A program made the translations under genes and the position numbers. Shown here piece by piece: positions 34,354 through 42,740 of a stretch of DNA of 64,000 nucleotides; within the stretch, counting starts at the first letter, position 1, and the number at the start of each line of letters is the position of its first letter. This DNA comes from Aquimarina sp. MMG016. GTDB taxonomy: Bacteria; Bacteroidota; Bacteroidia; Flavobacteriales; Flavobacteriaceae. A model generated the notes under the pieces. That model did not search any database and was not told the origin of the DNA. It saw nothing but the letters and a program-made list of their open reading frames with translations. The stretch is from positions 56,072-120,071 of the forward strand of contig NZ_JAGJEA010000017.1 of assembly GCF_018100805.1 (NCBI RefSeq), given 5' to 3'.

Positions 34354-35826
34354 ATGTTGAAGAAATTTATTACATATTACAAAGGATTATTACTGGCATT
34401 AATTGTGTTGGTAAGTTCTTGTGTCAATGATGATTCTTTCTTCCCGGATGAAGTTGGAGACAATATAACTCAGAGCACAGCATTAGTTACGGTACTTAAT
34501 AATTTTCGTCCCGGCTCTGGTGATGTAATCATTTCTGAAAGAGAACTGTGTTTCAGGTTTGTATACCCAATAGTATTAGGATATAATACAGATTCCAGTA
34601 TTAGAATAGATAACTATGATGGACTGGTAAGTGTGATGTCTAGTCAGAGTAATAATTTTAATATTTCTGGACTTCAGTTTCCGGTTCAGATTGTATTTAA
34701 TGGAAATAGTGATACTCAATTCACAGTAAATAATGAAGCTGCTTTAATAAATGTGCTTCAGGAATGTAATTTTGATACGTTAAGACATGATTTTGATAGA
34801 TTATTCAGTCAATGTTTTAAGTTTGATTATCCGGTAACTCTAATAAATAGAGATAGAAGAGAGATTGTATTATCTTCTAAGGAAGAATTTAATAGTTTTT
34901 ATTCTAGTCAGGGAGCAGACTATCAGCCAGAATTAAAGTTTCCTGTTAATTTATTGGTTGCTCCTGATTTTTCATCAAAGAGGATAAATACTTATTTCGA
35001 ATTCTATGAAATAATCAATGATTGCGTAGGGTGTCCTAATCCGGAGTTTACAAAGGAATTGATAGAAAGTCCAGCGACATATCGATTTATATCTACTATA
35101 GAGCAAAGTGATGTTGTTTTCTTCTGGTTTATTAATAATGAATTGGTTGGAGATGTTGCTAGACCTACTTTCGATTATAATTTTCTGGCGGTATTAGATG
35201 GCAGTGTTCCTGGTGGTCCAGGTAATTATGAAGTATGTTTAAAAGTTGAAACTCCTGATTGCCCGGAAGGTATTAAGTTTTGTAAAGAGATCACTGTAGA
35301 ACAAATCTGTCCTGACCTATTATTTGAATTTGTACAGGAACCAGGTACGTTAGAGTACGTGTTTACGGCAGAATTTGCTGATATTGGAAGTATAAGGTAT
35401 CAATGGTTTGTAGATGGTCAACAAATAGAGTTGGATGGCGGTCCTGGAGCAGATAATCAATTATTGCAAACACTAGATCCTGGTATGCATGAAGTGTGTA
35501 TAAAACATACTTCTCCTCTTTGTCCGGATGGTAAAGAGTTTTGTAAAGAGGTATTAGTAGAACCTATTTGCCCTGATTTATTCTTTACTGTTGAACAAGA
35601 AGGTGATACACCAAGTTATAATTTCTTTGCTGAGTTTCCTGATATTGCTAATGTAACTTATGAGTGGGTGATAAACAATGATATCATCGAAGATGATGGA
35701 GGTTCTAATGGTGATAATACATTGTTCTTTCAATTTAGCCCTGGAACTTATGAAATATGTATTAGAACAGAAACACCTACTTGTCCCGAAGGAATACAGT
35801 ATTGTCAAGAATTGATAGTGCAATAA
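34354..35826 (+). CDS. lipoprotein with duplicated N-terminal domain and three PKD-like repeats
   Basis: The 490-residue lipoprotein has signal around LLLALIVLVSSC (lipidated Cys23). Residues about 40-225 hold two related units (ELCFRFVYPIVLGYN...VLQEC and QCFKFDYPVTLINRD...IINDC), an internal duplication of unknown fold. Residues about 227-490 hold three repeats of the same Cys-bounded type as in the preceding gene (CPDLFF, WxINN, PGxYEVCxKxETPxCPxGxxFCKE). The two genes thus share repeat modules but differ at the N-terminus. Surface location and ligand binding are inferred. Confidence 0.85.
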   Translation: MLKKFITYYKGLLLALIVLVSSCVNDDSFFPDEVGDNITQSTALVTVLNNFRPGSGDVIISERELCFRFVYPIVLGYNTDSSIRIDNYDGLVSVMSSQSNNFNISGLQFPVQIVFNGNSDTQFTVNNEAALINVLQECNFDTLRHDFDRLFSQCFKFDYPVTLINRDRREIVLSSKEEFNSFYSSQGADYQPELKFPVNLLVAPDFSSKRINTYFEFYEIINDCVGCPNPEFTKELIESPATYRFISTIEQSDVVFFWFINNELVGDVARPTFDYNFLAVLDGSVPGGPGNYEVCLKVETPDCPEGIKFCKEITVEQICPDLLFEFVQEPGTLEYVFTAEFADIGSIRYQWFVDGQQIELDGGPGADNQLLQTLDPGMHEVCIKHTSPLCPDGKEFCKEVLVEPICPDLFFTVEQEGDTPSYNFFAEFPDIANVTYEWVINNDIIEDDGGSNGDNTLFFQFSPGTYEICIRTETPTCPEGIQYCQELIVQ

Positions 35827-35980
35827 TTTTTCTTTTTAATTCCTATTATTTTCGGTTTATAAAATGACAATCTTTTTTATTTGAAATTTTCAATTTAATA
35901 GAATCATTGCTTATAAATTCAAGAAGTGATAAATCATTTGCTGTTACGTTTAAACTTAATATTTCTTCCTTATTTATAAC

Positions 35981-35988
35981 TAATTTTG
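35981..35988 (+). promoter_or_regulatory. -7 box upstream of the thioesterase gene
   Basis: TAATTTTG matches TAnnTTTG and lies 17 nt before ATG 36006, the same distance as in pepD. No TTG is present at -33. It supports 36006 over the upstream TTG at 35907. Confidence 0.5.
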
Positions 35989-36005
35989 TAAGAAAATATG
36001 GGAAT

Positions 36006-36407
36006 ATGAGATATCATACACGTAAAATTGTAAAACCTGGAGATTTAAATCCTAATGAAACATTATTTGGAGGAAGATTGTTAGAATGGATTGATGAGGA
36101 AGCGGCATTATATGCAGTGATACAGCTAGAAAGCCGAAGAGTAGTAACTAAGTTTATGTCTGAAATTAATTTTGTGAGTTCTGCTGTTCAGGGAGATATT
36201 GTTGAGATTGGAATGGATGTGGTTAAATTCGGCAGATCTTCTTTAATACTTAAATGTGAAGTGAGAAATAAACTTACTCGTAAGACGATCATCCAGGTAG
36301 AAAATATTACCATGGTCAATCTTGATGAGAACGGTAAACCAAAATCACATGGAAAAACACAAATAGAGTTTGTTAAGGATAGATTAGAAAGATCATCTAA
36401 GCACTAA
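36006..36407 (+). CDS. acyl-CoA thioesterase, hotdog fold
   Basis: This is a 133-residue hotdog thioesterase of the YciA/BFIT type that hydrolyses acyl-CoA to free acid and CoA. The start at ATG 36006 gives MRYHTRKIVKPGDLNPNETLFGGRLLEWIDEEAALYA, the family N-terminus with the Asn/Gly active region. An upstream TTG at 35907 would add 33 unrelated residues. KFMSEINFVSSAVQGDIVEI forms the central strand pair. It overlaps the convergent DUF721 gene by 15 nt. Confidence 0.88.
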   Translation: MRYHTRKIVKPGDLNPNETLFGGRLLEWIDEEAALYAVIQLESRRVVTKFMSEINFVSSAVQGDIVEIGMDVVKFGRSSLILKCEVRNKLTRKTIIQVENITMVNLDENGKPKSHGKTQIEFVKDRLERSSKH

Positions 36408-36689
36408 TTTTTTAATCAATTCTTTACCCAGGCCTTCATTAAGATTAGAGATTATTTTTTCTTTCCCATAGCTTAGTTCTTCTCTAAGTACCGAAGAGGT
36501 GAGTTGTATAAATAAAGTGCTTCTTTCTAGTTTTATAGATTGAGTGTATTTGGTAATGGCAGGCCCCATAATTTGTTCCCAAACATCTCTTACCTCGACT
36601 TTGTCAAGACCTTTCTGGAGTTTATTATCAGCGACAAAATCCTTTAATACTTCGCTTAAACTTTGATGTTCATTCTGACGTTTTGCCAT
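36393..36689 (-). CDS. DUF721 (DciA-like) protein
   Basis: This 98-residue protein of the DUF721 family begins with a conserved helix (QSLSEVLKDFVADNKLQKGLDKVEVRDVWEQIMG) and then LFIQLTSSVLREELSYGKEKIISNLNEGLG. Related DciA proteins load DnaB helicase in bacteria without DnaC. Whether this one does so is an inference. It is last in a recF-lipoprotein-DUF721 operon and starts right at the stop of the gene before, a one-base overlap. Confidence 0.85.
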   Translation of the reverse strand: MAKRQNEHQSLSEVLKDFVADNKLQKGLDKVEVRDVWEQIMGPAITKYTQSIKLERSTLFIQLTSSVLREELSYGKEKIISNLNEGLGKELIKKLVLR

Positions 36690-37105
36690 TATAATGATAG
36701 CTTTTGATATCGCTTGTAAAAATAAACATTTCCGGTATTATTTGTAATCGTCATTCTGTTTTCTTTAGCAGAAATTATGGTTTCTTTCCAGCTTGATTGC
36801 GGAGTTTTGTAATATATTCTAAGGCTATCTTGTTCAATTTTAAGAGTAAATGTCTCATTATCTTTTGTAGAAATAAAATTTCCGTTTAGCTGAGGTTGTA
36901 GCTTTTTTCTGATACCAACAGAATCCTTAACTTCAAAAAAATCAATACTCTGGTTAAAATTGTATTTCTTTTCTGTCCCGTCTGATAATATTACTTTTTC
37001 AATTTCCCAATAACCATCGAGATACTGTATTTGTGCTTCAGGGTTAGAAGAAGAGCAAGAAACAAAAAATAAAAACGATGTTATATATAGAATTTTATTC
37101 AGCAT
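36689..37105 (-). CDS. small lipocalin-like lipoprotein
   Basis: This is a 138-residue lipoprotein with signal MLNKILYITSFLFFVSC (lipidated Cys17). The opening LDGYWEIEKVILSDGTEKKYNFN and the alternating strands resemble lipocalin-like DUF families (GxW motif). No function is known. It lies between recF, with an 11-nt overlap, and DUF721, so it is translated as part of that operon. Confidence 0.75.
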   Translation of the reverse strand: MLNKILYITSFLFFVSCSSSNPEAQIQYLDGYWEIEKVILSDGTEKKYNFNQSIDFFEVKDSVGIRKKLQPQLNGNFISTKDNETFTLKIEQDSLRIYYKTPQSSWKETIISAKENRMTITNNTGNVYFYKRYQKLSL

Positions 37106-38192
37106 TGTTCTCTTCTAATTTTATGATTTTGTAGGATTGAGAAATCTTTTTTACAACACCTTCTGTTCTGTCGGCGTGAGTGTCACTAATAAATAATTGG
37201 CCAAAATTTTGATCATCAACCAGTTTGATGATATGCTCTACACGTTTCTCATCTAATTTATCAAAAATATCATCCAAAAGTAATATTGGATTTACTTTGC
37301 TTTGTTTTTTGATAAAATCAAATTGTGCTAGCTTTAATGCTATAAGAAAGGATTTTTGTTGTCCCTGACTGCCAAATTTCTTTATAGGATACCCATCAAT
37401 CTCAAAAGATAAATCATCTTTATGAACTCCAACACTTGTGTATTGAAGCATTCTATCCTTGGCAATATTTTGTTCTAATAAGGTTAAAAGATCCGAATCA
37501 GCCAATTTACTTTGGTACTGTAGAGATACTGTCTCGCTACCCGAGGTAATAGCTTCATAACGTTTAATAAATATAGGGATGAAGGTTTCCAGAAAAGCTG
37601 CCCTCTTTTGAAAAATAATTGTCCCATACTCGTGAAGTTGTTGATTATAAACCTCTAGTGTGGTACCGTCAAAAGTATTATTAACCGTAAAATATTTTAA
37701 TAATGAATTACGCTGAGATACAATTTTAGAATATTTTATAAGGGTAGTTAGATAGTTATGGTCGCTTTGTGAGATGACCCCATCAATAAATTTACGGCGA
37801 GTATCGCTTCCCTCGGTAATAAGATCTCTGTCTGCAGGGGAGATAATAACTAAAGGTAAAAACCCGATATGCTCGCTAAAAGTGTCATACGCCTTTCCGT
37901 TACGTTTTATAACTTTCTTTTGTCCTCTTTTAGCACTTACAATTACCTTTTCTTCCCTGTTTTCTTTTTCATAAAGACCTTCTACAACAAAAAAATCAGA
38001 ATCATGTCTAATGTTTTGTCCGGTAATAGGGTTAAAATAACTTTTACCAAAAGAGAGGTGGTAAATAGCATCCAGAATATTCGTTTTTCCGACCCCATTA
38101 TTTCCCACGAAGCAATTTATCTTATCATCAAAATCAAAATTGATGGATTCAAAATTCTTATAATTTATTAAAGAAAGTGATTTTAAAATCAT
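37095..38192 (-). CDS. recF: DNA replication and repair protein RecF
   Basis: This SMC-like ATPase loads RecA at single-strand gaps. It is 365 residues. Walker A CFVGNNGVGKTNILDAIYHL (about 32-51), the ABC signature region GSQGQQKSFLIALKLAQ, Walker B PILLLDDIFDKLDEKR and the D-loop are all present. It begins an operon with a lipocalin-like lipoprotein and DUF721. It is divergent from the TPR gene, with a 136-nt gap. Confidence 0.95.
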   Translation of the reverse strand: MILKSLSLINYKNFESINFDFDDKINCFVGNNGVGKTNILDAIYHLSFGKSYFNPITGQNIRHDSDFFVVEGLYEKENREEKVIVSAKRGQKKVIKRNGKAYDTFSEHIGFLPLVIISPADRDLITEGSDTRRKFIDGVISQSDHNYLTTLIKYSKIVSQRNSLLKYFTVNNTFDGTTLEVYNQQLHEYGTIIFQKRAAFLETFIPIFIKRYEAITSGSETVSLQYQSKLADSDLLTLLEQNIAKDRMLQYTSVGVHKDDLSFEIDGYPIKKFGSQGQQKSFLIALKLAQFDFIKKQSKVNPILLLDDIFDKLDEKRVEHIIKLVDDQNFGQLFISDTHADRTEGVVKKISQSYKIIKLEENNAE

Positions 38193-38300
38193 AAATCGTT
38201 GATCGTCAAGGAGTCGTGATTGTTGTAATATTCGTAACTATCTTGCGCAAAATATTGAAAAATATTAAATAGTTGTGCTTTTAATTATGAATAAAAATTT

Positions 38301-38308
38301 TATTTTTG
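38301..38308 (+). promoter_or_regulatory. -7 box of the TPR protein gene
   Basis: TATTTTTG followed by CC lies 20 nt before the ATG. A TTG is present at 38273-38275, 25 nt upstream, slightly beyond the usual spacing. Confidence 0.55.
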
Positions 38309-38328
38309 CCGTTCATTAAAGAAAATTT

Positions 38329-39099
38329 ATGGCAACGTATAAGAAACGAGGATATAAACCTAAAACTAAAACTGAAGAGGTAGAACAGATAGAAGATCAA
38401 TCTACAACTGCAGAAGTATTTAATACCCTGGATGAAACAGCTTCTAAAACAGAAGAATGGGTTGCGGCTAATCAAAAATATATTTTTATAATAGTTGGAG
38501 TTGTAGCACTTGTAGTTTTAGGATATCTTGGATATGATAAGTTTATTCAGGAGCCAAAAGAGCAAGAAGCTTCTAACGAAATGTTCAAAGCTCAGCAGTA
38601 TTTTGATAATGCAGTAAATGGCAATAGCACCTTACGTGATTCATTATATACTTTAGCACTTAATGGTGGAGAAGGTAAATATGGTTTCCTACAGATTATA
38701 GATAATTATGGAGGAACAAAAGCAGCTAATTTATCTAATTATTATGCAGGCTTTGCTTACCTGAATATGAAAAAGTATCAGGAAGCTATTGATTATCTAG
38801 ATGCTTTTAAAAGTGATGATGAGATGTTAGGTCCTTTGGCAATTGGAGGAATAGGTGATGCTTTTTCTCAGTTGGACCAAACTGAAGAGGCATTATCATA
38901 CTATGAAAAAGCTGCTGCTACAAAGAATAATGAGTATACTACTCCTAAGTTTTTACTAAAAGCTGCACTAACTGCAATTTCACTGAATAAGCCTGAAGTT
39001 GCGATTCCTCATTTAGAAAGAATCAAAGAAGAATTTTCTAAAAGTGTAGAAGCTAATCAGGTAGATGTACATTTAGGAAGAGCTAAAGCGATGCAATAG
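38329..39099 (+). CDS. membrane-anchored tetratricopeptide protein (YfgM-like)
   Basis: This is a 256-residue protein with a polar cytosolic N-terminus (KKRGYKPKTKTEEVEQ), one membrane helix (about 47-67, KYIFIIVGVVALVVLGYLGY) and an extracytoplasmic TPR domain (NYYAGFAYLNMKKYQEAIDYLDAF, LDQTEEALSYYEKAAATKN). The layout resembles YfgM, a periplasmic chaperone partner of the Sec translocon. Function is inferred by architecture only. ribH follows 81 nt later. Confidence 0.8.
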   Translation: MATYKKRGYKPKTKTEEVEQIEDQSTTAEVFNTLDETASKTEEWVAANQKYIFIIVGVVALVVLGYLGYDKFIQEPKEQEASNEMFKAQQYFDNAVNGNSTLRDSLYTLALNGGEGKYGFLQIIDNYGGTKAANLSNYYAGFAYLNMKKYQEAIDYLDAFKSDDEMLGPLAIGGIGDAFSQLDQTEEALSYYEKAAATKNNEYTTPKFLLKAALTAISLNKPEVAIPHLERIKEEFSKSVEANQVDVHLGRAKAMQ

Positions 39100-39102
39100 T
39101 AT

Positions 39103-39180
39103 AGTTTGTAGTTTCTGGTTTGCGGTTTCAGGTTATGGAGTGCAACAAGCTACAAGCAAGAAACCTTTAACCATAAACTA
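39103..39180 (+). repeat. low-complexity GTTT-rich stretch between TPR gene and ribH
   Basis: The segment is made of short variations on a word (GTTTGTAGTTTCTGGTTTGC, GGTTTCAGGTTATGG) followed by partly complementary words (AAGAAACCTTTAACCATAAAC). It differs sharply in style from neighbouring spacers and ends directly at the ribH ATG, so it forms the ribH leader. Such simple-word spacers occur in other flavobacterial genomes as I recall. No function is known. Confidence 0.5.
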
Positions 39181-39684
39181 ATGGCTACAGAAAATAAAAA
39201 TTTATCACAATACGATAAGTCGACAATCCCAAACGCGAAGAACTTTCGGTTTGGGATTGTTGTTTCAGAATGGAATGACCAAATTACAGAAGGACTTTTT
39301 CAAGGCGCTTTTGATGCTTTTATTGATTGCGGAGCTATTAAAGAAAATATCGTGAGATGGAATGTTCCCGGTAGTTTCGAATTGATCTATGGCTGCAAAA
39401 AAATGCAAGAATCTTTTGATATGCTTGATGCTGTTATTGCTATCGGTTCTGTGATTCAGGGCGAAACCAAACATTTTGATTTTGTTTGTGAAGGGGTGAC
39501 CCAAGGAATTAAAGATTTAAATATCAATAATGACATCCCTGTAATTTTTTGTGTACTTACTGATAATACATTGCAACAATCAATAGATCGTTCTGGAGGT
39601 AAACACGGTAATAAAGGAACAGAAGCTGCGATAGCAGCTATAAAAATGGCGCAACTTCGCAAAGACGCTAAGTTCTATAAATAG
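39181..39684 (+). CDS. ribH: 6,7-dimethyl-8-ribityllumazine synthase
   Basis: It condenses ribulose-derived dihydroxybutanone phosphate with the pyrimidine intermediate to lumazine, the last step before riboflavin synthase. It is 167 residues. FGIVVSEWNDQITEGL, WNVPGSFELIYGCKKM, AIGSVIQGETKHFDFVCEGV (catalytic His) and GVLTDNTLQQ-like VLTDNTLQQSIDR are clear. No other rib gene adjoins it. The next two genes lead to mutL. Confidence 0.95.
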   Translation: MATENKNLSQYDKSTIPNAKNFRFGIVVSEWNDQITEGLFQGAFDAFIDCGAIKENIVRWNVPGSFELIYGCKKMQESFDMLDAVIAIGSVIQGETKHFDFVCEGVTQGIKDLNINNDIPVIFCVLTDNTLQQSIDRSGGKHGNKGTEAAIAAIKMAQLRKDAKFYK

Positions 39685-39816
39685 TATTTTCTTTTACAGG
39701 TTTTAAAAAGCGGTATGATCCTTGTTGATGGTATATCGATGTTATTGTAATGCTAAAAGCTTTAGATTACACTGCATTTTAAGTATATTTGGATAATATT
39801 AAGATAGGAACAGATT

Positions 39817-40110
39817 GTGAAGTTTAATATCCCTAAGAGAAGAACGAACCGAAGATATAACTATACCCCACGGTATTATAATGGTAAGAGTGAAGGTAAC
39901 ATCTATGATTTCGAGAATAGAATTACCAAATATAGGGATACTACTAACGATATTGATTTTGGGTCTCACTGGGCAGAAGCTCGTAAAGCGAGTAGACACC
40001 GTGGAAATCGAGAAATTAATAAAAGGATAATTTATATTGTCGTTATTCTGGTTTTCATCTTTTTGTATTTAATCGAGTTTGATTTATCCATATTTACTGC
40101 AAGACGATAA
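39817..40110 (+). CDS. small membrane protein of unknown function
   Basis: The 97-residue product starts at GTG 39817 (KFNIPKRRTNRRYNYTPRYYNG). It is strongly basic and polar for about 70 residues and ends in one membrane helix (about 72-90, IIYIVVILVFIFLYLIEF). I recall that flavobacterial homologues are often labelled riboflavin synthase subunit beta because of the nearby ribH. Nothing in this sequence supports an enzyme. It touches mutL with no gap, so coupling is likely. Confidence 0.75.
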   Translation: MKFNIPKRRTNRRYNYTPRYYNGKSEGNIYDFENRITKYRDTTNDIDFGSHWAEARKASRHRGNREINKRIIYIVVILVFIFLYLIEFDLSIFTARR

Positions 40111-41979
40111 ATGTCTGATATCATTCAACTATTACCAGATCACGTAGCTAATCAGATCGCTGCTGGAGAGGTGGTTCAAAGACCTGCTTCAGTGGTAAAA
40201 GAATTACTGGAAAATGCCATTGATGCTAAAGCTACCCAGATAAAATTAATTATTAAAGAAGCAGGTAAAACACTTATTCAGGTTATTGATGATGGAGTAG
40301 GAATGAGTGTCACTGATGCCAGACTTAGTTTTGAGCGTCATGCTACTTCTAAAATAAAAACTGCAGAAGATCTTTTTGAGTTAAATACTAAAGGTTTTAG
40401 AGGAGAAGCTTTAGCTTCTATTGCTGCGATTGCTCATGTGGAGCTAAAAACACGCCAAGAAAAAGATGAAGTAGGAACCGAAATCAAAATAGAAGGCAGT
40501 GAAGTAACCTCGCAAGAAGTATGTGTTACTCCAAAAGGAACTTCAATTAGTGTTAAAAACTTATTTTATAATATACCTGCCAGACGTAATTTTTTGAAAT
40601 CAAATTCGGTAGAGCTTCGACATATTATTGATGAATTTCATCGTGTAGCTATGGCGCACCCGGATATTCGATTTGATATGTATCATAATGATAGTGAAGT
40701 GTTTAAATTGCCTACTTCGAATCAGCGGCAGCGAATTGTTCATGTTTTTGGAGGAAAAACTAATGAAAAGTTAGTTCCGATTAAGGAGGAAACGGATTTA
40801 GTGACTATTGGAGGTTTTGTAGGTAAACCTGAATATGCTAAAAGAACTAGAGGAGAGCAATTTTTCTTTGTAAATAATAGATTTATCAAAAGTGCATACC
40901 TGAATCATGCGGTTAATGCAGCTTTTGAAGGATTATTAAAAGATAAAGCGCATCCTAGTTATTTTATTTATCTGGAAGTAGATCCCAATTCTATAGATAT
41001 TAATATTCATCCAACTAAAACTGAGATTAAGTTTGATGATGAACATGCATTGTATGCCATGCTTCGATCTACTATAAAACATAGTCTAGGACAGTTTAAC
41101 GTTGCTCCTATATTGGATTTTAATAGAGACGCTTCTATGGATACTCCGTATGAGTATAAAAGCAAAGTTGCTCAGACTCCTCATATAGAAGTTGACCGTA
41201 GTTTTAATCCCTTTAAGGAGGAGAAGTCATCAAGCAGCTCAGGAAAAAATTATACAGGATATAAAAAAGAGTCAGCAGGAGATTGGGAAAATCTGTATGT
41301 AGGATTAGAATCAGAGATGACTACTCCAACATCTAATGAGAATGATTTCTCGTCTGTTCAATTTGAAAGTACCGAAGTAACAGGTTCTTTGTTTGAAGGC
41401 GATAAGAAAAAAGAATTGGAACAACACACTACATATCAGCTTAATCGTAAATATATAGTAACTACGATTAAAAGCGGTATGGTCATAATTAATCAGCATC
41501 GTGCCCATCAGCGAATTGTATATGAAGAATTACTTCGTAATATTACGATGGCAAGTGCTGTTAGTCAGCAATTGTTATTTCCTCTGAAACTTTCTTTTTC
41601 TAAAAAAGAAATTACGTTATTAGAAACTGTAAAAGAGCAACTACAGAATACAGGGTTTATTTTTGGAGAATTTGCACTAGGAGAGATTGAGATTACTGGG
41701 ATTCCTAGTGTGGCTTCAGAGAAAGAAGTCTCTCAGTTGTTAGAACAATTGTTAAGCGACCTGGAAAACGAAGTGCCAGACAGTGGTTTCTCGCAAACAG
41801 ATTTACTAGCTAAATCAATGTCTAAGGATATTGCAATTCGATCAGGAGTTGATTTGGACCCTGAGCAACAAAAGTATATGGTCAATAGCTTATTTGCTTG
41901 TACAGAACCAACCATATCACCAGATAATAAGCCAACTTTCATCACGTTAACAGTTGATGAGATTGATAAGAAATTTTAA
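40111..41979 (+). CDS. mutL: DNA mismatch repair protein MutL
   Basis: It couples MutS mismatch recognition to strand removal. It is 622 residues. The N-terminal GHKL ATPase is intact: VVKELLENAIDA, IDDGVGM, RHATSKI, GFRGEALASIAAI. The C-terminal dimerisation domain is present, but each endonuclease/zinc motif is changed. DQHAxxE reads NQHRAHQ, and CPHGRP reads SPDNKP. No nicking activity is expected from it on that basis. It follows the small membrane protein without a gap and precedes two rhomboid genes by 7 nt. Confidence 0.95.
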   Translation: MSDIIQLLPDHVANQIAAGEVVQRPASVVKELLENAIDAKATQIKLIIKEAGKTLIQVIDDGVGMSVTDARLSFERHATSKIKTAEDLFELNTKGFRGEALASIAAIAHVELKTRQEKDEVGTEIKIEGSEVTSQEVCVTPKGTSISVKNLFYNIPARRNFLKSNSVELRHIIDEFHRVAMAHPDIRFDMYHNDSEVFKLPTSNQRQRIVHVFGGKTNEKLVPIKEETDLVTIGGFVGKPEYAKRTRGEQFFFVNNRFIKSAYLNHAVNAAFEGLLKDKAHPSYFIYLEVDPNSIDINIHPTKTEIKFDDEHALYAMLRSTIKHSLGQFNVAPILDFNRDASMDTPYEYKSKVAQTPHIEVDRSFNPFKEEKSSSSSGKNYTGYKKESAGDWENLYVGLESEMTTPTSNENDFSSVQFESTEVTGSLFEGDKKKELEQHTTYQLNRKYIVTTIKSGMVIINQHRAHQRIVYEELLRNITMASAVSQQLLFPLKLSFSKKEITLLETVKEQLQNTGFIFGEFALGEIEITGIPSVASEKEVSQLLEQLLSDLENEVPDSGFSQTDLLAKSMSKDIAIRSGVDLDPEQQKYMVNSLFACTEPTISPDNKPTFITLTVDEIDKKF

Positions 41980-41986
41980 AAACTAA

Positions 41987-42739
41987 ATGGGGAGAATTAC
42001 AGAAACAGTTAAGGTTTTAATTATTGTCAATGTAATATTTTTTATTGGTTCATTGACACTACAAGGAACATCATTTAGTTTATTTGCTTTTTGGTTTCCA
42101 TATAATGATAACTTTCATTTTTGGCAGATATTAACATATATGTTTATGCATAGTCATCAGGGGATATCACATATCTTTTTTAATATGTTATTATTGTTTC
42201 TGCTTGGTAGTGATTTGGAATATCGTATAGGTCAAAAAAAGTTTTTGTTTTTGTATTTTTCAGCTGGATTTGGAGCGTTAGCTCTACAACTATTATTTTA
42301 TTATTTATACTTCATTCCAGGTTATCAAGCATTTATTGATGCAGGTTTCGTTAAAAATGAAATCCTAGAATTTATGAGAGAAGAAAGATATAACACAGCT
42401 GTTTTGCAATTTACTGATCAAGATACTGTAACTAACATGTATCGTTCTTATTATAGTCATATGGTTGGCGCTTCCGGTGCTGTATCAGGAGTTATCGCTG
42501 CATTTGGAATTTTATTTTGGAACGAAAAGATATATCTTCTTTTTATTCCTTTTCCAATAAAAGCAAAATATTTAATGCTACTTTATTTCGTACCTGATAT
42601 AATGGGTGCAATTACTAGTACGAGTTTTTATGGAGTTTCTAATATAGCACATTGGGCGCATATTGGGGGTGCTGTAATTGGTTTTATAACTATGTGGTAT
42701 TGGAAAAAGAATTCGTTTAATCAACATCGTTGGTATTAA
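41987..42739 (+). CDS. rhomboid-family intramembrane serine protease
   Basis: This is a 250-residue polytopic protein with about six membrane helices. The L1-helix 2 signature HSHQGISHIFFNMLLLFLLG, catalytic Ser in GASGAVSGV and catalytic His in IAHWAHIGGAVIGF are all present, so it should be active and cleave membrane-spanning substrates. Its substrates are unknown. It is the first of two adjacent rhomboid genes, 1 nt apart. Confidence 0.9.
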   Translation: MGRITETVKVLIIVNVIFFIGSLTLQGTSFSLFAFWFPYNDNFHFWQILTYMFMHSHQGISHIFFNMLLLFLLGSDLEYRIGQKKFLFLYFSAGFGALALQLLFYYLYFIPGYQAFIDAGFVKNEILEFMREERYNTAVLQFTDQDTVTNMYRSYYSHMVGASGAVSGVIAAFGILFWNEKIYLLFIPFPIKAKYLMLLYFVPDIMGAITSTSFYGVSNIAHWAHIGGAVIGFITMWYWKKNSFNQHRWY

Positions 42740-42740
42740 T

